Source: Lepraria neglecta
Lineage: Eukaryota > Ascomycota > Lecanoromycetes > Lecanorales > Stereocaulaceae
Assembly: GCA_033220425.1 (NCBI GenBank)
Contig: CM065651.1
Coordinates: 1,798,001 to 1,862,000 of the forward strand
DNA length: 64,000 nt
Direction of reading: 5' to 3'
In this document: in pieces, positions 24,341 through 35,382 of the stretch
How positions within the stretch are numbered: the stretch's first letter is position 1
Layout of the letters: each line of letters starts with the position of its first letter
Notes under the pieces: model-generated
The model's database searches: none
The model's input: only the letters and a program-made list of their open reading frames with translations
Told to the model about the DNA's origin: nothing
Program-made: the position numbers and the translations under genes

Positions 24341-24751
24341 TATTAGAACTATTGGTTCTAATAGAACTGTCCTATAGGACAAGGTACTATAGATAGGACT
24401 AGCAGCTGAAGCGATAAGCGCAACGAGCGCCGTGCGCTTATGGCGCTCAAGAATAATAAGCGCAATAAGCGCCGTGCGCTCATGGCGCTTATAGAGTACT
24501 TGGCAGGGTTTCTTATGTCTATATATACGGGGCTTTGCCCACTATTTGGAATAGTATATTCAACTTAGTTAATCTTCCTGGTACTCCTTGTACTATACTT
24601 TACTAGTTATCAATATAGAACGTATTAATTACCTATAACTACAAAGACTGCTATTCTACCTGAGTAACTCCTCTCCTACAGAAGCATAAGACGTATATAA
24701 CCCTAGGCGGCTATCGCACCATTAGGTATACAACCGCCGTGGGTCGTAATA
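24341..24751 (+). repeat. 3' LTR of chromovirus B
   Basis: 411 bp, starting TATTAGAACT after the purine tract GAGGAGGGGGCTAG. It matches the 5' copy along its whole length with C/T and G/A differences only. Confidence 0.92.
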
Positions 24752-26439
24752 TATAAGAACCTTCTTAACTTTATAATAATAAAGGAGTTAAATAGACGAT
24801 AGGTCCGATAGTTAGAACTACTAGGTTAATATAAGTTCAAGATAACCTATACCCTAGGGAAGGATAATAGTCGAGTAGACGCCCTTAGTAGGCGATTAGA
24901 CTATATAGAAGAAAAGGATATTATAGAACGACTAATCCTAAAGAAAGAAGCCGATAGATTATTAGTACTATACTAGGTATTAGCTATAACCCTTTGTATA
25001 ATAGGACCTAATACGACTAATAGGATCGTAAAGGCCTACGAAGATAATATATTCGCAATAATCCTAAGAAAGGATTAGCCGGATATAGTATTACTTAAAT
25101 ACTAGGGGAAAACTTATCTACCTGAATAATATATAGAAGAAGTGATCAGGGATTACTATAACGACCTATTACAAGGTTATCCGGGAGTCGCCAAGATAGT
25201 AGAACTCCTAGGATAAGGATATATAGCGCTAAAAATTCGAGCGCGCGTTAAATAATATATTAAAGAATATATTTAATACTAGTAGAATAAGTCTATACGA
25301 TATACCAAATATAGATAAATATAATTTATACTAGTTCTAGAATCACTATAGGATAATATCATAATAGACTTTATAGTTAAGTTACTACTATCCAAGGATC
25401 TAGCTATATAGGATACCTTTAATTTAATTATAGTTATTATAGATAAACTAACGAAGTATACTATTATAGTACCTTTCAAGGAAACCTATAAAGTAGATCA
25501 ACTAGTATTTATACTACTAGATAGGCTAATAAGGGATTATAGTATACTAAAGTCGATTATATCAGATAGAGACAAGCTCTTTATATCTAATTACTAGAAG
25601 ATATTTATTAGAGTAATTAGAACGAAACTAAGAATATTAATAGTATACTATCTATAGATAGATAGATAAATAGAATATGCAAATCAGATAATAGAAGCGT
25701 ACCTTAGGTACTATATTAACTAGAAATAGGATAACTAGGTATTACTACTTCTAATAGTATAACTAGTATATAATAATAAGATATTAGATATAATAAAGCT
25801 AATACTATTCTTTACTAATTATAGAAAGAATATAAATACTTTTCTATAACCTAGGGAGGGACCTAATATAGAAAAAGCCTTAGTAAAGGTAGATAAGCTA
25901 AAGAATTTATATAAGGATATATAAAGATCTATTAAAAGCTTAAATTCTAAACTAAAGGAATGAATTAATAAGAAAAGAAAGAATATTCCTTAGCTAAAAA
26001 AGGGGGATAAAGTATACCTCCTAATAAAAAATATAAGAATAACGAGACTAAGTAAGAAACTAGATTATATTAAGGTCGGACTATTCTTAATTAAATAGGT
26101 AAAAGGACCTATTAACTATAAACTCGAGCTTCTACCTAACGCTAAGGTATATCCGGTATTCTATATCTTACTCTTGGAGCTAGTAGACTCTAATATACCC
26201 TTATAGGAAATATTTTATTATAATATTAAAGAAGAAACGGAGTTCGAGGTCGAGAGGATTCTAAATTAGGTCGATTAGAAGTATCTGGTTAAATAGAAAG
26301 GGTATAATAATACCGAAAATACCTGGGAACCTCTTAGGAACCTCCGGAACTGCTAGGACCTTCTATAGGAGTTCCGGGAACGATCGGGAAGGAGGACCAA
26401 TCGGTTCTGTCTAGGAAGCCAAACTGTTCGGACGAGACG

Positions 26440-26900
26440 TTGAATATCTAGCTATTAGGAACGCTTGGGATAGACCGCTGGTCTTCTTCCAACTCCTTAA
26501 TATTCTATATCTCTTAGTCTATAATCTTCTGCTTTTTATCTTCGAGTTATTCGTACTACGTCTAAAGGCGTATTAGTATAGCCTGAAGACGTATAGACTC
26601 TTCCGTATTACGAGCTAACTCTTTGCGCGTAGTTTTTAACTGTAACTACGCTTCCTTTTATTCTGTCTCGATATAATATATCTTAAGGGGCGATACTATA
26701 AGGTCGCATTTTCTACCGCTGCCTATATAGTTAGAATACCTGTCGGAACCTGTACCTATCAAGTACTACTTACCGCTGGCAATACATCGGGAATACGGCC
26801 GTATCACGACTTCGGTTAGCTTACTGGCCAATACCGTTCGGCGGACGGTCGGTTTATCTGAATGTTTAGTACGTCGGGGTGGCATGAAGGATGGATGGTT
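26440..26900 (-). other. Antisense reading region of chromovirus A
   Basis: The minus strand between integrase and 3' LTR shows a Cys/Gly-rich patch (SGK, GSDRYSNYI, GRKCDL) followed by an Arg/Glu/Leu-rich heptad-like stretch (LKTTRKELARN). I recall similar small proteins annotated as fungal orphans. Position and order match the region at 23900-24310 in chromovirus B. It is decayed in this copy. Confidence 0.45.
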
Positions 26901-26933
26901 TCTCGGGACGAGAAATCTGGGAGAGGGAGCTAA

Positions 26934-27441
26934 TGTTACGATCAGGAAACATGATCAGGGATGCGCTCAAGGAGCGTAGCGCCCGTTATGGTTCGAGTCG
27001 ACGAATCGGTGTCCGACTCGGACAGACCCTGAAGGCTTGGTATGTTAAGCGATGAGCGTAGTGGTCGCAATGAGTGCGGTGTGATCAGTGCGATCAGTGC
27101 GATCAAGAAGGCTTGGCATGTTAAGCGATGAGCGCAGTGGTCGCAATAAGCGCGGTGCGATTAGTGCGACCAGTGCGATCAGGAATGCTTGGTATGGATT
27201 TCGTATGTCTATATATGCGGAGCACTGCTCGCACCACTTGGAGCATCGTGCTCAAATTGCTATTCAATTGTTTACTACATGCGATAGATCTCTTAGGCTA
27301 GGCACTGAACATATATCATCTGATCATATACCAGACCCGCTTAGCATCACTTGAAGCCTGCTTCACCTCTTGTGTGGTAACACCTCCATCCCTATTGAGA
27401 ATCAATCCATATACGAAGACCGGTACGCACGGTTCGTAACA
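26934..27441 (+). repeat. 3' LTR of chromovirus A
   Basis: Same 508-bp length and internal duplication as the 5' copy. It starts TGTTACG after a purine-rich stretch (GGGAGAGGGAGC) and ends GTAACA directly before the CTGCT duplication. Confidence 0.93.
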
Positions 27442-27827
27442 CTGCTATTCAGACAAGCTATATCTCATGTGGTTGGTGCAGCATATCTATCCGAATCCTC
27501 GAATACATAACTCTGCTTGCGATATCATATTCCAATTCGAACTCGAACTCAGGCCTGAAAATGCGATTGCAATGCTTTCCTCGACCTGCACCTCCTTCTT
27601 CATTAGGCATAGCGCCTATTCAAGGAGTCGCTGTGGCTTCCTGATAATTCGACCTCCCTGTATAGCCACTGGAGTGGGCGATAGCTCTCGCATAAGGAAT
27701 GGCTGCTCCGGCCTCGCTAATATATCTGATACGTTTCAGGGTCACTGGCGATGTTGTTTCTGTCTTTATCTATAGGCGAAAGGAATTTCATTTTTAGATC
27801 AGGATAGCGATTAAAGAACTTCTCAGC

Positions 27828-28127
27828 CTAGTGATTGCCTAGGTCTTTTATATAACCTCTCTTTTGAAGTATCTGCTGGGCTATAGACCGCAATTGCATA
27901 ACCCTTAGTTGCGACCCCCATTTTCCGAGTTGTATTATCCATCTGGCGATTACGGCTTCTTCTGCTGGTGATAGCAATTGTTGCTCCTGGCTGACTTCAT
28001 TCCTTGATCTGGCTCCTTTGATTCGATCTCGTAGAGTAGTCCGACTAATTCGGAACCGAGTAGCGATCTGGCAAGTCGATTCGGCTTGTAGTGTTCCAAT
28101 GGTTTCGTGATAATAGTTTATAGCCAA
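27828..28127 (-). pseudogene. Truncated pogo-type transposase (N-terminal HTH part)
   Basis: About 99 residues resemble the paired helix-turn-helix region of fungal pogo/Fot1 transposases: a psq-like helix pair (CQIATRFRISRTTLRDRIKG), then the CENP-B/Tc5-like segment (QQLLSPAEEAVIARWIIQLG). Similarity appears to continue in the same direction below 27828 (FFNRYPDLKMKFLSPIDKDR) after a stop. No DDE catalytic domain is present before the retroelement border, so it is non-functional. A second minus-strand frame (28045-28371) begins inside the TIR and is likely part of the same element's leader rather than a gene. Confidence 0.75.
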
Positions 28128-28493
28128 CAGGATCTTTCGGGAGCTCTAGAGGGCCTATCTGGAGGTCTTCTTGCTCTGGTAGATTAGATAGAAGGTCGGC
28201 AGGGTCGTCAGAGCCGTGGAGCGTTGATATGGCCATTACAGTGGCATGCAATGGGTGGAATGGAGGAGTTTGAGTATGATTTTCGACATACCATTTGATA
28301 GCTTGCCTAATTAGGTTTAGCGGCTGGCGGTTTGGGGGGACTGGCGGTTGGGGGGGCAATACGAGTAGCAAAAGTGAACTTTTCTAATCCAATCGGTTAA
28401 CCAAAGCGTGTCAACATCTCCCATCCCAGCTTGGCCCGTGCCATCACGCAGCCATTTAATGCTTCCTGCCTCGTCTTTCATTCTTTTCTCGTG

Positions 28494-31307
28494 ATGTTAC
28501 AGCTGTGGCGTTTTTCAGCGCTCGGCATACTCCTCTCCTCGCTGTCTCTAACCCTCGGAGAAGCAGCGCAGGAGGTGCTGGCTGAAAATGCGAAACTCTC
28601 GAATGAGTCGCTGCTATGGGGTCCCTACAGGCCAAACCTATATTTTGGAGTCAGGCCACGAATACCGAAGAGTCTGACGACAGGATTGCTGTGGGCGAAG
28701 GTGGATGCGTTTCAGGGCGTGCAAAATAGTATGATTCTCTACTAGTTGCCCATTGGAGTTCTCTCAAATTTCCTTTGAGATGCAATTGGCTAACAATACC
28801 CTCTTCCCAGACTTCCGCCACACATGCGAACAACACGAGGGAATGGCTGGCTACGGCTGGGACGAATACGACGTTCGCCTCGGCGGGCGGCAGACAATCC
28901 ACGACGCAGGAAACACTATGGACATCACGACCGAGTTCGTCAAGATACCGGGCGGCCAACATGGCGGGGGCTGGGGCGTCCGAGTCAAGGGGACACCAAG
29001 AGAAGATGCTCCGAACCGATTGATCTCCACGGTGTTATTCTATGCAGGCATGGAGGGTTTGGGCAGCTTGAAGGTGCGAAATGAGCCGGATGACCAGGGC
29101 ATTGAGGGTACTGTGGTTATGGATGGAAGTGGGGAGGGTCTGGGGGATTTCACACTTGAGGTTACGAGGGGGCCGGAGAAGAATCGGTACCCGCCGCCTA
29201 CGCATAAGAGCTTTGTGGATAAGCCGTTGGATTTGAGTATTGTGACTAGTTTGCAGGTTAAGGAGGAAAATTTGTGGCAGGCGAAACGTATGTTGATCCA
29301 TTCCCATGATGAGACTGGAGGGGGAAGGTAGTTCGGTGGATATTTTGACTGACTTGTGGCTTGATTGAGTGAAGCACTTATCTTTACTCAGATGAAAGCT
29401 GAGATTGAGGCGATTTTGAAGAAATATGGAGAGGATAATTCGCCGCCGCCTTGGTCGATGTTTACGATGCCGAATGCTGTGGGCGAGGGGAATATGCATA
29501 TTGTGCAGAAGGTTTTTGAAGGGGCCTTTGAGGTCAGTAGACGTTCCCACGGCAGATTCTTGCTTGAGTACTAATTGGTTTGCGTAGTTCGATATCATAT
29601 ACTCGTCGGCTTCAGCTGAAGCTCCTGTGACATGTAAGATCCTCGGCGGAGTCTCGTTGAGCAACTCGCTGACCAGCCCAAGCGGATGATCTCAGTGAAT
29701 CAATCAAGAACGCTGCGAAACAATTTTCACATCGCTTCACGAAGTTGCTGGCACCTCAATCACCATTCAACAAAGACAAGTACCAAGCTTTTGCCAAGTC
29801 CATGTTTTCAAATCTGATAGGTGGCATTGGCTACTTTTACGGAGACTCGGTCGTCGACCGATCTTATGCCCCGGAGTACGAGGAGGAGAACGAAGGTTTC
29901 TGGCAAGAGACTGCTGATGCCCGAGCGCGACCAGAGAGCGTCAAGCTTGAGGCGCCGTCAGAGCTATTCACTAGTATACCGTCAAGACCTTTCTTCCCTC
30001 GGGGTTTTCTATGGGATGAGGGATTCCATCTACTACCTATCGCTGATTGGGACATGGACCTCACGTGCGTGAGTTGTAAATCCTTGGCATGAATAAATGC
30101 TGACTTTCGAATAGCCTCGAGATCGTCAAAAGCTGGTTCAATCTTATGGATGATGATGGATGGATTGGCCGTGAGCAGATTCTAGGAGCGGAAGCTCGCA
30201 GCAAAGTCCCACAAGAATTCCAGGTCCAATACCCTCATTACGCCAACCCACCAACTCTCTTCCTAATCTTCGAATCCTTGATCGACAAATTGAAATCTAA
30301 GTCTCCTGCAAAAATCACTCTTGATCCCCTGGAGTCCATTCGCAGCGCTCATCTAGACAATCCAGATCTCGCTATTGATTACCTTCGAAATCTCTATCCA
30401 TTGCTAAAGCGTCACTACTTCTGGTTCCGGAAAACTCAATGGGGTGACATCAAATCTTACGATCGAGAGGCTTTCTCCACAAAGGAGGGGTACCGATGGC
30501 GAGGTCGCAATGAACGCCACGTCTTGACTTCTGGCTTAGATGATTACCCACGCCCGCAACCACCACACCCGGGAGAGCTACACACTGACCTCATTAGCTG
30601 GATGGGTATGATGACAAGATCGATGCGGCGCATCGCTGAGACTATTGGACAGACTGAGGATGCGAAGGAGCTAGCTGGATACGAAGAGGCTATCATCAAG
30701 AACATTGATGATCTGCATTGGGACAAGAAAGAAAGAACGTACTGTGACGCCACTATTGACGACTATGAAGAAAGTGTGCACGCCTGCCATAAAGGCTACA
30801 TATCCATCTTCCCCTTCCTGACCGGCCTTGTACCGCCAGATAGTCCAAGACTTAAAGCAGTGCTGGACTTGATCAGCGACCCCGACGAGCTATGGAGTGA
30901 CTACGGCATACGTAGTTTGAGCCAAAAAGATGAGTTCTACAACACCGATGAGAACTACTGGAGGAGTCCGATTTGGATAAATATGAATTACCTCGCTGTC
31001 AAAAGCCTACTCGTATGTTCCCCTCCTAATCTTCATCAAACAATGCTAACAATCCTCGCAGGATATCGCAACCCAACCCGGCCCACACAAAGCACAAGCC
31101 ACAAAGATCTACACCTCGCTCCGCAAGAATCTTGTAGAGAATGTGTTCGACCAGTGGGAGAAAACTGGCTTTGCGTGGGAGCAGTATAACCCTCATACCG
31201 GCGCTGGACAAAGAACGCAGCATTTCACTGGCTGGACGAGTTTGGTGGTTAAAATTATGGGGATGCCTGATTTGGGCGGCGTTGGGGTCGAGCATGGCGA
31301 ATTGTAA
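28494..31307 (+). CDS. CWH41: ER mannosyl-oligosaccharide glucosidase I (GH63)
   Basis: Removes the terminal alpha-1,2-glucose from Glc3Man9GlcNAc2 on new glycoproteins, the first trimming step of N-glycan processing in the ER. I place seven exons (28494-28728, 28811-29287, 29375-29532, 29588-29633, 29683-30064, 30115-31012, 31062-31307), together 813 residues, a normal family length. The N-terminus has a hydrophobic signal or anchor (LGILLSSLSLTL). Family blocks are clear: LLWGPYRPNLYFGVRPRIP, CEQHEGMAGYGWDEYDVR, PSRPFFPRGFLWDEGFHL (contains a conserved Asp), QVQYPHYANPPTLFL, ENYWRSPIWINMNYL, and the C-terminal TGAGQRTQHFTGWTSLVV. The start was chosen at the first in-frame ATG, which precedes the hydrophobic segment. 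The third exon boundary (acceptor near 29374) is the least certain. It begins only about 130 bp from the end of the transposon island yet looks intact. Confidence 0.93.
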
Positions 31308-32688
31308 GAAGTATATGTAGGAATAGTGCTCTTAGAACGCAGTGGGTTTGGAATACAACCTAAAAGCGCTTCCATGAGTGAGATCCCGCCCAGCGGCCAT
31401 CCAAAAGGGCACATTCGCCCCATGTCCTCATGTCAACACAATGCCGTTCATGACTCAAAATCTCTCCTAGAGACATCCAAAAATGGAAGCTCGCAGTGGA
31501 GGCGATAGAGAAAGTCTTGAACCACAAGTCCGAGGAAAAGCGCCTGGAGCAAGAGCCCCGCGAAATTGAAGCACAGGAATTCTCGACATTTTTGTAGTAA
31601 AAAGTTCTTACTAAACCTATGTAGCGAAAGTATTGGATGTATGAAGCAATGTCTATTTTTAGAACTGCCATGCCAAGCCTCGGCCGCAAATACAACAGTA
31701 GGCAGCCTCTCCATAACAGTAATCTCCTTCCATCATTCGCATCTCTGCAGGATCTCGGTATGTCATCATAACAAAGCTGCTACATTGTGGACAGCGCACA
31801 CCATAGTCGCTATTCTCCTGGCATCTGTCTCCTGCTCAATAATCCGAAAACAATTTGATTCAGCCTCATCCCGGGTCACAAGTTGCCATACGAGGCTCTT
31901 TACAAGCTCAAGGTCCTACCCACTGTTTGCTACGAAGGCGTTCCAAATTACGATTTCATAGATCTACTACCTGAATTAGCCTGATCTGCTCCGGAATTCT
32001 CACAGCCGCTGCGTGCAAACTTCTGCCTGAGCCAGCGATATTGTTGTCATTTGTGGCGCTGCAGAGCGCTCATCCGTTGAGATTACAGGGTCAGTACTCT
32101 TCGAAAACTGACTCGGCCAATTCTGGAGTCCTACTTGCTGCTTAAATCAGCCTCTATCCGAGCCAGCGATCGTGTCTCTTCAAAATGATTTAGTGTCTAA
32201 CCTGCGCATGGTGGCTACTGAGGGGACTTATCCCGGTATTGGGTGCGCCTATTCAGGATATCAGCTCCCAGTTGGCGGCCGCGAACGGGAATCGTACCAT
32301 ACTTAGGAGCCAGAGTGCTCCAGGAATCACCGCAGAAGCCTCGTATCGAGGGACTTTTGACATCTTGTAGAGCTGTTTATTGACACTACTTGCTTGTATA
32401 TATACCGCAATTCACTTCAACGTCCCTCCTCCCAAGACGAGTCAATGAAAGTTGCTCTATCGAAAAGTGGAATGGGCGGCTATCGCCTTGTTTGCGCTAG
32501 AAATCGTACTCTATACTGCTTCTGTGTAGTTCTTGGACGCGAGAAAGGTTATTAGGGAAGTCAACGAGATGAGAGGCCAAATTCGAGGCAAGAAAAGATA
32601 GTTATTAGGCCATATTTAAGCCATTACATATTGCTCAGCTTCTACCAGGCCAAAACTGGTCGACTTAAGATATCGTTTCTACGTTGCG
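31308..32688. other. Intergenic stretch with possible gene debris
   Basis: No complete gene is visible. A short plus-strand tract (about 31473-31597) reads as a charged helical C-terminus ending EIEAQEFSTFL and may be debris. The 131-codon frame at 31566-31961 is Ser/His/Cys-rich with no recognisable domain and is probably chance. Confidence 0.35.
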
Positions 32689-34046
32689 ATGGGCGGTTTC
32701 GTATTTGATGTTAAAGATCTGCACAACTACATACCTCGGGTCACGCTTACCCCTCAGGATATCATTAGACTCGCGAGAGAAGGCCAATTTCTTGATATCG
32801 ATCCTGAAACCATTTCGGACAAAAGTAAAGCAAACATTTTAATAAAAGGATTGATTTTTATTCAGGTCATGTGGATGTTGATCCAATGTGTCGCTCGAAA
32901 AGTATCCGGTTACCCATTGACTCTGCTTGAAATTCATACTATGGTTCATGTGGTCTGCGCTTTGACGCTGTATATCTTGTGGTGGAAAGTCGGTTCAAAT
33001 AGCTCCCTTGAATTTGAATTCGCTGAAAACTGAACAGAAACCCTTCGACGTCATCGAACCTAGCGTGATTGATCCGTTAAACTATGCAGAATTTGCGGAA
33101 TTGATAGCATTGATGCTTCTTAGGAGGAGATCTTAGATATCAAGGATAGATGCTAGATTGGGAGACGCAAGAAGCGTTTCACCTTTTCTGGTACGGACAA
33201 AGAACAAATATTCGCAGGAACCACAGGAGTGACACCAATGCTGAGACAGTAGTCTGGGGACATGGCGAGGCAGACAGAGTGATGATATTTGGTCAGCCTT
33301 TGGAAGACGATGCTTTTAACTGTATGGAACCCGACTACCGTGATATCGTCTGCACCCTGGTTCCCGGTCAATTTCTTGCTTGCGGTATCGGACCCAACAG
33401 TTACCTATGTCTCAACGTTTCGCCCAAAGACTTGCGCAGATGGGAGCTCGCGGCCGCTGCAATATTGGAAGTTTCGAGGGGTAATCCCTTAAGGGACGAG
33501 GATGATCTTTCTTAAAGGCCAGTATCTTTGAGGCCTTTGCTCCACGACTACAAGTTTGACAACGCGCTTCGGCACTACAACCGAATTTTCCAAAGAGAGG
33601 CTGAAATGACCTTCACAAAGGCAATATTCGTGCTTGACATTATTCAAAGTATACGACCACTCCTTCCGATAATCATTCCGTTAACGGCGACCTATGGCGG
33701 CATCCATCTAGTAGCTTGGAATTTTGAGTTTCCTTCACACACAGAGTCCGTATTGTGGAGAATTGCTTGCTTCATTATAATGGGAAGCTCTCTGGCTATG
33801 ATGGTTCTTCCGGCATATGCCAAATGCTGGCTTTACTTTTGTGTGGCGATAGGGCGATGGCTTAGGTTGAAGAGGTGTCTCAGTTGGATCCTCGAAGGGT
33901 TAGGGCTGGCCATTGCTGCTGTGCTGGGTCTAATATATATGGCCTCAAGAGTTTACCTAGTGACGGAGTCATTCCTTAGCCTTCGCCATGTACCTATCGG
34001 AGTTTACACCGCAGTGCCTTGGTTTCAAAACATCCCACACGTTTGA
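32689..34046 (+). pseudogene. Broken fungal multi-pass membrane protein gene
   Basis: Three consecutive pieces match, in order, an uncharacterised ascomycete membrane protein family I recall. The N-terminal block (MGGFVFDVKDLHNYIPRVTL, then SGYPLTLLEIHTMVHVVCAL) continues, after a likely 49-bp intron at 32989-33037, with KPFDVIEPS. A middle block follows (33150-33515), then a C-terminal block (33528-34046) with several transmembrane helices, YGGIHLVAWNFEFPS and the hallmark end SLRHVPIGVYTAVPWFQNIP. The frame is closed near 33134 before the middle block, and the middle and last blocks are separated by an in-frame TAA at 33513-33515. I could find no intron to bridge the first gap, so I call it a pseudogene. 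An unusual intron arrangement or a sequencing error is possible. Confidence 0.65.
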
Positions 34047-35382
34047 AGGACGTTCGGCTCTTCGTGGACAACATGAATGCTCTTTGCGAACACCTTCTCA
34101 TGCTCATCCTCGCGGCTGCTTCACAAATTCGGAGTCACAACGCAAATCTGGCCAGTCAAGTCCACCTGTGGCCGCCAAAGTCAAGACTGTTTGGGGTGTT
34201 CCTCCTCAAGACGAAGCACTTTCAGCTCGAATGGTTGGCGAAACATTTGCACAGGTTGGACCAGCGAGGATGTCTATCGTCGGAAATGTTGCCTTGGAAG
34301 GGCAACAAGCTCGTGCAGAGGACGCTAATGCTGATTATCATTATCCACGGGCGAGTATCAACATAGTCTCAATCGCCAATCTCGACATATCACCAAAGCC
34401 TCGTCCTTTAAGCTAAATATTCGGATGATTTGATAGAAAGCAGTCCCGTCTTCGCCAAGTATCATTTCCTTTAGGTACCTGGCGCGCTAATGCCCGGTCT
34501 GGAGAAAAATAATCATACACAATCTCAGATGATGTGCTCGACATCAGCCTACGGGAAGCACAGCTGCGCTTAGGGCCGGGATGAACGGTAAGGCGATGAT
34601 ACAAATGCGCTGAACAGATTTTCGATGACCGAAGCAGTGATTGGTATCGGCGGGACACACTACTTTTGTTCACCATCACGAGCAGTGGGCCAACTTCAGG
34701 CCTGTGGTCCGGCCACGAAAACATTCAGGGGAATTAATGATGAGATAAGCTGCCAACAAAGTCGAAATACTACCGCTAACGTGGGGATTTTAGCGATGCC
34801 TATCGGCCTATGACATTTCAGGCGGGCTGGTCATAGAGAGTACAGGACTTGTCAAGGAATAGAGCCGAAGTTGGTAGGGAACGTGCAAGTGCGCATTGGG
34901 CACCTTACAGAGTGAAAACCCAGCCATACCTGCAATATCGTGTTCTGTTCACTCACCCAAGCGGTATAGTTTAGATCGGTCAATGGGATCTGCAAGTCGC
35001 TATGTTGCCTGGCTTGTCCCTCTTGCTTTCGAAAAGTCTATCTTCAGTACATAAAAGATCTTTAACAAGGACTCGAATATGGCAGTCAATCCGGCATCCA
35101 CAGTCGTGCAAGCTTTGACCTTGCTTCTGCAACTGTATTACCGCGCGGACTTTTCTCTCCAGTCGGCTGTGACGCTTTCACGTTTCGTGACTGGCGCATA
35201 TCTTTCAAGCGCCTTTGTTTCAAAGCGTTCTGAAGAACCATTGACGGACTGCAACTGCCTTCCATTCACCAAAATATTCTTCTTGTAGACTTCCTCATCT
35301 TCCAGCAACCAAGCATACTGTACTGTCATGTGCTCGTTTCCTCATTTAGTTAAGCCAAATTGAATTTCTTCCTAGTCCAACT
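34047..35382. other. Intergenic stretch without a supported gene
   Basis: Several overlapping frames at 33988-34416 lack any domain or shared signal and look like chance. Nothing recognisable lies between 34417 and 35382 apart from a possible promoter word (ACATAAAAGATC near 35050). Confidence 0.4.

Larger units (their letters stand above)
17618..24751 (+). mobile_element. Ty3/Gypsy chromovirus B, nested in A, decayed
   Basis: 411-bp LTRs at 17618-18028 and 24341-24751 are flanked by the 5-bp duplication TATAA (17613-17617 and 24752-24756). It lies inside the RNase H region of chromovirus A, whose sequence resumes at 24757. Parts: gag region from about 18100 (itself split by a fold-back element), CCHC knuckle near 19465-19520, protease motif near 20455-20490, reverse transcriptase about 21090-21650, RNase H about 21930-22200, integrase about 22380-23500, chromodomain-like end near 23705-23775, antisense reading region about 23900-24310, purine tract, 3' LTR. 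It shares layout and many words with A, so the two are related families. Very many breaks, strong TpA enrichment; LTRs differ at roughly 30 sites, all transitions by eye. Fossil. Confidence 0.9.
13578..27441 (+). mobile_element. Ty3/Gypsy chromovirus A (outer), decayed
   Basis: 508-bp LTRs at 13578-14085 and 26934-27441 are flanked by the 5-bp target duplication CTGCT (13573-13577 and 27442-27446). Parts in order: gag with a CCHC knuckle near 14945-14990, aspartic protease motif near 15885-15925, reverse transcriptase about 16500-17100, and an RNase H region cut at 17617 by chromovirus B. After B come the integrase region from 24757, a chromodomain-like end near 26280-26345 (LVK, KGYN, TWEPLRNL words), an antisense reading region, and a purine-rich tract before the 3' LTR. 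Own length is about 6.7 kb. The interior is strongly TA-enriched with very many breaks, as after RIP. The LTRs differ at about 15 sites by eye, nearly all transitions. Fossil. Confidence 0.9.
13393..28359 (-). mobile_element. pogo/Fot1-like DNA transposon, split by a retroelement
   Basis: Inverted ends of about 50 bp start TTGCCCCCCAAACCGCCA at 13393 and end with the mirror image at 28359. TA flanks both sides (13391-13392 and 28360-28361), the duplication expected of the Tc1/mariner/pogo superfamily. Only about 185 bp on the left and 913 bp on the right belong to the element; the rest is the chromovirus inserted at 13578 and its target copy. With about 1.1 kb of its own sequence it is shorter than autonomous Fot1-type elements (about 1.9 kb), and the transposase lacks its catalytic part, so it is internally deleted. 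It is the outermost and therefore oldest layer of the nest. Confidence 0.82.

Noticed and set aside
28045-28371. 108-codon minus-strand frame overlapping the glucosidase-side TIR
   Set aside because: Begins inside the transposon TIR; best read as leader of the decayed pogo-like element, not a host gene.
32989-33037. Frameshift between the first two parts of the membrane protein gene
   Set aside because: A 49-bp intron (GTCGGT...CAG) joins WWK to KPFDV in frame, so no frameshift is needed there; later breaks remain.
33988-34416. Three overlapping plus-strand frames after the membrane protein
   Set aside because: Mutually incompatible frames with no domain, signal peptide or splice support.
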